6,286 nt of DNA, taken from the NCBI GenBank assembly GCA_001790315.1, contig MGCE01000194.1:1-6286 (forward strand), in the 5' to 3' direction. This DNA is from Candidatus Rokubacteria bacterium RIFCSPLOWO2_02_FULL_72_37. GTDB lineage: Bacteria > Methylomirabilota > Methylomirabilia > Rokubacteriales > CSP1-6. The position numbers and the translations under genes are program-made. The first letter of the stretch is position 1, and each line of letters opens with the position of its first letter. Below the pieces are notes generated by a model. It was not told where the DNA came from. It ran no database searches and saw nothing but the letters and a program-made list of their open reading frames with translations. Below are positions 5,671 to 6,286 of the stretch, in pieces.

Positions 5671-6286
5671 GTGATCGCGGCCGACAAGATCGCGGTCCTG
5701 GACTTCGGGGGGCAGTACACCCAGCTGATCGCGCGCCGAGTCCGGGAGATGGGCGTCTATTCCGAGATTTTCTCCTGCACTCACCCTCTCGAGCAGGTCC
5801 TCGCGCAGGGGTGCAAGGGCATCATTCTGTCCGGAGGACCGTCGAGCGTCTACGAGGACGGCGCGCCGCTGCCGCCGAAGGGTCTCTTCGAGGCGGGCGT
5901 CCCGGTCCTCGGGATCTGCTACGGCATGCAGGCGATGGGTTACCTGCTGGGCGGCCACGTCGTTCCGGCGGAGCGTCGGGAGTACGGGCGGGCCGAGATC
6001 GAGCTCCACGCGGGCGAGAGCCGGCTCTTCCGCTCCATCACGCCGGACGCCGACGGGCGGCTGACCGTGTGGATGAGCCACGGCGACACCGTGCTGCGGC
6101 CGCCCAAGGGCTTCGTGGCGCTCGGCGCCACGCCGAACTGCCCGGTGGCCGCAATGGCCGACGAGGCGCGCAGGCTCTACGCCGTCCAGTTCCACCCCGA
6201 GGTGATCCATACCCCGCAGGGGAAGAAGGTCTTCGACAACTTCCTGGATATCTGCGGCGTGAATCGCACGTGGTCCATGGCCGGGT
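5671..6286 (+). CDS. guaA: GMP synthase (glutamine-hydrolysing), 3' truncated by window end
   Basis: Makes GMP from XMP, ATP and glutamine, the step after IMP dehydrogenase. The visible 205 residues are the complete class I glutamine amidotransferase domain, which frees ammonia from glutamine; the ATP-pyrophosphatase and dimerisation domains lie beyond the window. The N terminus IAVLDFGGQYTQLIARRVRE (7-26) is diagnostic for GuaA. The oxyanion-hole segment SGGPSSVYE is at 54-62, the nucleophile C83 lies in GICYGMQ, and H175 and E177 in FHPEV complete the catalytic triad. The sequence ends after VFDNFLDICG, the usual exit from this domain. The likely start is GTG 5671; GTG 5668 just before it is equally possible. 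Neither has a clear Shine-Dalgarno sequence. The 10-13 nt gap after guaB suggests co-transcription and possibly coupled translation. Confidence 0.96.
   Translation, partial: MIAADKIAVLDFGGQYTQLIARRVREMGVYSEIFSCTHPLEQVLAQGCKGIILSGGPSSVYEDGAPLPPKGLFEAGVPVLGICYGMQAMGYLLGGHVVPAERREYGRAEIELHAGESRLFRSITPDADGRLTVWMSHGDTVLRPPKGFVALGATPNCPVAAMADEARRLYAVQFHPEVIHTPQGKKVFDNFLDICGVNRTWSMAG

Noticed and set aside
4494..5720. 408-codon minus-strand open frame opposite guaB
   Set aside because: It mirrors guaB across its full length and reads as Asp/Arg-rich low-information sequence; a shadow of high-GC3 coding.

Overview
This window is a compact, very GC-rich stretch of bacterial chromosome with all genes on the + strand. 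Codon third positions are overwhelmingly G or C, and long open frames on both strands are a by-product of that composition. The genes are housekeeping enzymes: an unrecognised upstream gene end, then valS, birA, coaX, a guaB-type gene and the first part of guaA. The GC content, the HTH-less BirA, the type III pantothenate kinase and the CBS-less IMP dehydrogenase would fit an uncultured soil or subsurface lineage such as Rokubacteria/Methylomirabilota (NC10). That placement is inference from general character, not from a diagnostic marker.

Layout. Positions 1-201 hold the 3' end of a frame entering from outside the window. A possible extended -10 promoter overlaps its stop codon and sits only a few bases ahead of valS (212-2839). 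valS, birA (2823-3575) and coaX (3559-4347) overlap each other by 17 nt at both junctions and almost certainly form one transcript. After coaX come a short GC hairpin (4352-4372) and a near-consensus sigma70 promoter (TTGACA, 17-bp spacer, TATAGT; 4378-4406). A leader of about 84 nt with some pairing potential follows, then the guaB-type gene (4497-5657). guaA begins 10-13 nt later and runs off the window end inside the linker after its glutaminase domain.

Function. The first operon combines valyl-tRNA charging with two cofactor steps: biotin attachment to carboxylase carriers, and the first committed step of coenzyme A synthesis. The second operon is the two-step branch from IMP to GMP: IMP to XMP (guaB product), then XMP to GMP (GuaA). 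The most notable protein is the guaB product. It is a 386-residue member of the GuaB3-like branch, lacking the regulatory CBS (Bateman) domains, yet it occupies the classical guaB position before guaA and has its own strong promoter.

I found no mobile element, CRISPR array, tRNA, rRNA or obvious new multi-gene system. The points most worth following up are the GuaB3-type enzyme as the probable working IMP dehydrogenase, its promoter and leader, and the almost leaderless start of valS.
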